Positions 4,801-6,449 of a stretch of DNA of 6,449 nt are shown here, one piece after another; the first letter of the stretch is position 1, and each line of letters starts with the position of its first letter. The translations under genes and the position numbers were made by a program. The stretch is taken from NCBI GenBank assembly GCA_964363695.1, contig CAYIJI010000050.1, positions 1 through 6,449 of the forward strand. Direction: 5' to 3'. Source of the DNA: JAMCZZ01 sp964363695 (GTDB taxonomy: Bacteria > Patescibacteriota > UBA1384 > XYA2-FULL-43-10 > 1-14-0-10-43-13). Under the pieces are notes generated by a model, which ran no database searches, was not told the origin of the DNA, and saw only the letters and a program-made list of their open reading frames with translations.

Positions 4801-5382
4801 ATGAGTTATTTAATACCGACTGTGATCGAAAAAACATTTCAAGGTGAACGCGCCTACGATATTTATTCTCGGCTTTTAAAAGACCGAATTATATTTTTGG
4901 GCGGTTCTATAAACGATGCGGTTGCCAATACTATTGTTGCTCAGCTATTGTTTCTTGATTCTGAAGACTCTAAGAAAGACATTCAAATCTACATCAACTC
5001 TCCTGGTGGAGAAGTTTACTCCGGCATGGCGATTTACGATACAATGAATTATGTAAAATCGCCTATTTCCACTATTTGCGTCGGCTTAGCAGCTAGCATG
5101 GCCGCTTTTCTTTTGGCGGGCGGAGAAAAAGGCAAGCGTTTTTCTTTGCCGAATTCCCGCATTCTAATCCATCAACCAATGGGCGGGACTCAGGGTCAGG
5201 CGTCTGATATCAAAATTCAGGCCGAAGAAATACTGCGAATCCGGGAAGAAATGAATAAGATTCTATCCAAAAATACCGGCCAGCCGCTGGAAGTGATTGA
5301 AAGAGACACTGATCGGGATTTCTACATGAAAGCAATTGAAGCTAAAAAGTATGGAATTATAGATAAAGTTATATCTTGCTAG
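4801..5382 (+). CDS. clpP: ATP-dependent Clp protease proteolytic subunit ClpP
   Basis: ClpP is the self-compartmentalised serine protease whose two heptameric rings degrade proteins fed in by AAA+ unfoldases such as ClpX or ClpC in the cytoplasm. The 193-residue length is typical. The catalytic triad is intact: Ser99 in GLAASMAAFLL, His124 in LIHQPMGG and Asp173 in DTDRDFYM. SPGG (67-70) provides the oxyanion strand and NSPGGEVYSGMAIYDTM is standard. The usual GQAASMGA around the nucleophile is GLAASMAA here (Leu96, Ala101), mild changes outside the triad. ATG 4801 follows AAAAGGATG (4788-4796) with the correct family N-terminus (YLIPTVIE). The gene has its own good promoter. No clpX follows within the window; the next gene is NIF3-like after a repeat. 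No Rho-independent terminator was seen directly after the stop, though the downstream palindrome could slow polymerase. Confidence 0.97.
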   Translation: MSYLIPTVIEKTFQGERAYDIYSRLLKDRIIFLGGSINDAVANTIVAQLLFLDSEDSKKDIQIYINSPGGEVYSGMAIYDTMNYVKSPISTICVGLAASMAAFLLAGGEKGKRFSLPNSRILIHQPMGGTQGQASDIKIQAEEILRIREEMNKILSKNTGQPLEVIERDTDRDFYMKAIEAKKYGIIDKVISC

Positions 5383-5411
5383 GTGATATAGAGTTAGACT
5401 TAAAATAGTAA

Positions 5412-5536
5412 GTCATCTCGAGCCATTGGGCAACCTACAAGGCGAGAGATATACATATTATTGTTGCGGATGGGTCAATTAATTTGTATATTTCTCGTCA
5501 TTCGACTCAAGCCACAGCTCATGATGTCGAAATGAC
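5412..5536. repeat. Dispersed palindromic repeat, copy 2 (complete, about 125 bp)
   Basis: The ends GTCATCTCGA (5412-5421) and TCGAAATGAC (5527-5536) are imperfect inverted repeats. Nested inside, CGAGAGATATACATATTA (5443-5460) pairs with TAATTTGTATATTTCTCG (5480-5497) at 16 of 18 positions around a 19-base loop. The right half also folds alone: CTCGTCATTCGAC (5494-5506) against GTCGAAATGACGAG (5526-5539) with one bulge. The right half of the element matches the element at the window start. It fills most of the 210-base spacer between clpP and the NIF3-like gene and contains no gene. Confidence 0.7.
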
Positions 5537-5592
5537 GAGTTAAATAGTGTATTTTGAATACAAGGCGTTAATAAACTAATTAAGAAATCACC

Positions 5593-6449
5593 ATGAAAAT
5601 TAAAGAAATTTTTGATCTAGCTATTGAAATTGGAATCGATAATGACCCGCGGGGCAGAAAAAAAGTCGAAAAACTTTTGAAGAAAAGGCAGGAAGAGTAT
5701 AGGGAGCTGCCGGAGAAGAAAAAGAAAGATTTTGACACTGACAAACTGGAGAACCCTTATTCTGACTCGGGTATTCATTACGGAGATCTTGAGAGAGAAG
5801 TAAAGACTGTTTTGGTTGGCATCGACATCGGAGTCGAAGAAATTTTGTTGGCAAAAGAATTGGAGCGGCAAGACAAGAAAATCGATTTAGTAATCGCTCA
5901 TCATCCTGAAGGAAAGGCTCTAACGAACTTACATGAAGTAATGGACATTCAGACCGATGTTTTGGCTAAAGCGGGGATACCGGAGAATATCGCCGAAGGA
6001 GTCTTAGCAGAAAGAATTAGGGAAGTTTCCCGCACTATCGCGCCGATTAATCACTACAAGCCAGTTGATGCGGCAAAACTTTTAGATATTCCTTTATTAA
6101 ATATTCACACTCCTGCCGATAACTCTGTCTGGAATTTTGTCGATCAATATATTTCAAAGAAAAAACCGGAAACGGTCGGCGAAGTTCTGGAAACTCTGAA
6201 AGAAATTCCGGAATATGCAGAGGCGACAAAAATGAATGCCGGGCCGGTAATCTTTGCCGGCGGAGAAAATTCTCGAGCGGGAAAAATCGTTGTTTCGGGC
6301 ATGACGGGCGGTACTGGAGGAAGCGAAAAGATTTTTGAACGAATGAGCCACTATGGAATCGGCACGGAAATTGGCATGCACTTGGGAGAAAAACACCGCG
6401 AAGAGGCAGCTAAACACTATATAAATGTGGTGATTGCTGGCCACATTGC
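5593..6449 (+). CDS. NIF3/DUF34-family dinuclear metal-binding protein (3' end outside window)
   Basis: The frame is open for 285 codons from ATG 5593 to the window edge, so it is truncated by the window and not broken. Family hallmarks are IAHHPEG with His103-His104, HTPAD at 172-176 (the HTNLD-like motif) and AGH at 282-284 near the edge, where the final metal ligands normally begin. A Gly-rich SGMTGGTGG lies at 235-243. NIF3-like proteins form ring-shaped oligomers holding two metal ions per site. Their physiological role is unsettled; a GTP cyclohydrolase-like assignment seen in databases is not well founded. The family core starts near residue 70 (TVLVGID). The first 70 residues are a highly charged, Lys/Glu-rich helical extension absent from the roughly 250-residue E. 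coli form. No strong Shine-Dalgarno precedes ATG 5593 (only AAG within taagaaat). That start is chosen as the first ATG after the upstream repeat, and the charged N-terminus makes a later start possible. Strand and family are secure. Confidence 0.88.
   Translation, partial: MKIKEIFDLAIEIGIDNDPRGRKKVEKLLKKRQEEYRELPEKKKKDFDTDKLENPYSDSGIHYGDLEREVKTVLVGIDIGVEEILLAKELERQDKKIDLVIAHHPEGKALTNLHEVMDIQTDVLAKAGIPENIAEGVLAERIREVSRTIAPINHYKPVDAAKLLDIPLLNIHTPADNSVWNFVDQYISKKKPETVGEVLETLKEIPEYAEATKMNAGPVIFAGGENSRAGKIVVSGMTGGTGGSEKIFERMSHYGIGTEIGMHLGEKHREEAAKHYINVVIAGHI

Noticed and set aside
5617..6444. Minus-strand ORFs over the NIF3-like gene
   Set aside because: They are antisense shadows. The + strand frame carries the HHP and HTPAD family motifs throughout.

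Overview
The window looks like a fragment of a small-genome bacterium, most likely a Candidate Phyla Radiation (Patescibacteria) member. This is an inference. It rests on moderate-to-low GC, compact single genes separated by repeat-rich spacers, a ribbon-helix-helix/nucleotidyltransferase fusion of a kind I associate with that group, a short trigger factor, and degenerate 7-bp-period arrays between genes. All genes read on the + strand, the standard genetic code works throughout, and no tRNA, rRNA, CRISPR array or transposase gene was seen.

Layout. Bases 1-77 hold one copy of a dispersed palindromic repeat, partly cut by the window edge. 134-1000 encodes a sugar-phosphate nucleotidyltransferase with an N-terminal ribbon-helix-helix domain, closed by a strong terminator (1022-1052). 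1069-1673 looks like a self-contained transcription unit: promoter, two unrecognised small ORFs (65 and 79 codons), a dense set of perfect inverted repeats in the first ORF, and a GC-rich terminator. A second promoter overlaps that terminator and probably drives trigger factor (tig, 1864-3063) across a long leader carrying a 7-bp-period array. A 112-bp MITE-like hairpin flanked by short direct repeats (3156-3283) separates tig from a 12-helix MFS transporter (3340-4569). An AT-rich degenerate repeat (4591-4735) and an extended -10 promoter precede clpP (4801-5382). A complete copy of the first repeat (5412-5536) precedes a NIF3/DUF34-family metal protein, which starts at 5593 and runs off the end.

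How the genes relate. Trigger factor (nascent-chain chaperone) and ClpP (protease chamber) are common genomic neighbours in proteostasis. Here that pairing survives but is interrupted by an exporter-like gene, and clpP has its own promoter. The nucleotidyltransferase probably makes an activated sugar for surface glycans. The NIF3-like gene is a broadly conserved protein of unsettled function. The most unusual parts are the fusion enzyme, the hairpin-rich two-ORF unit beside it, and the repeat that lies exactly 56 nt ahead of two different start codons.
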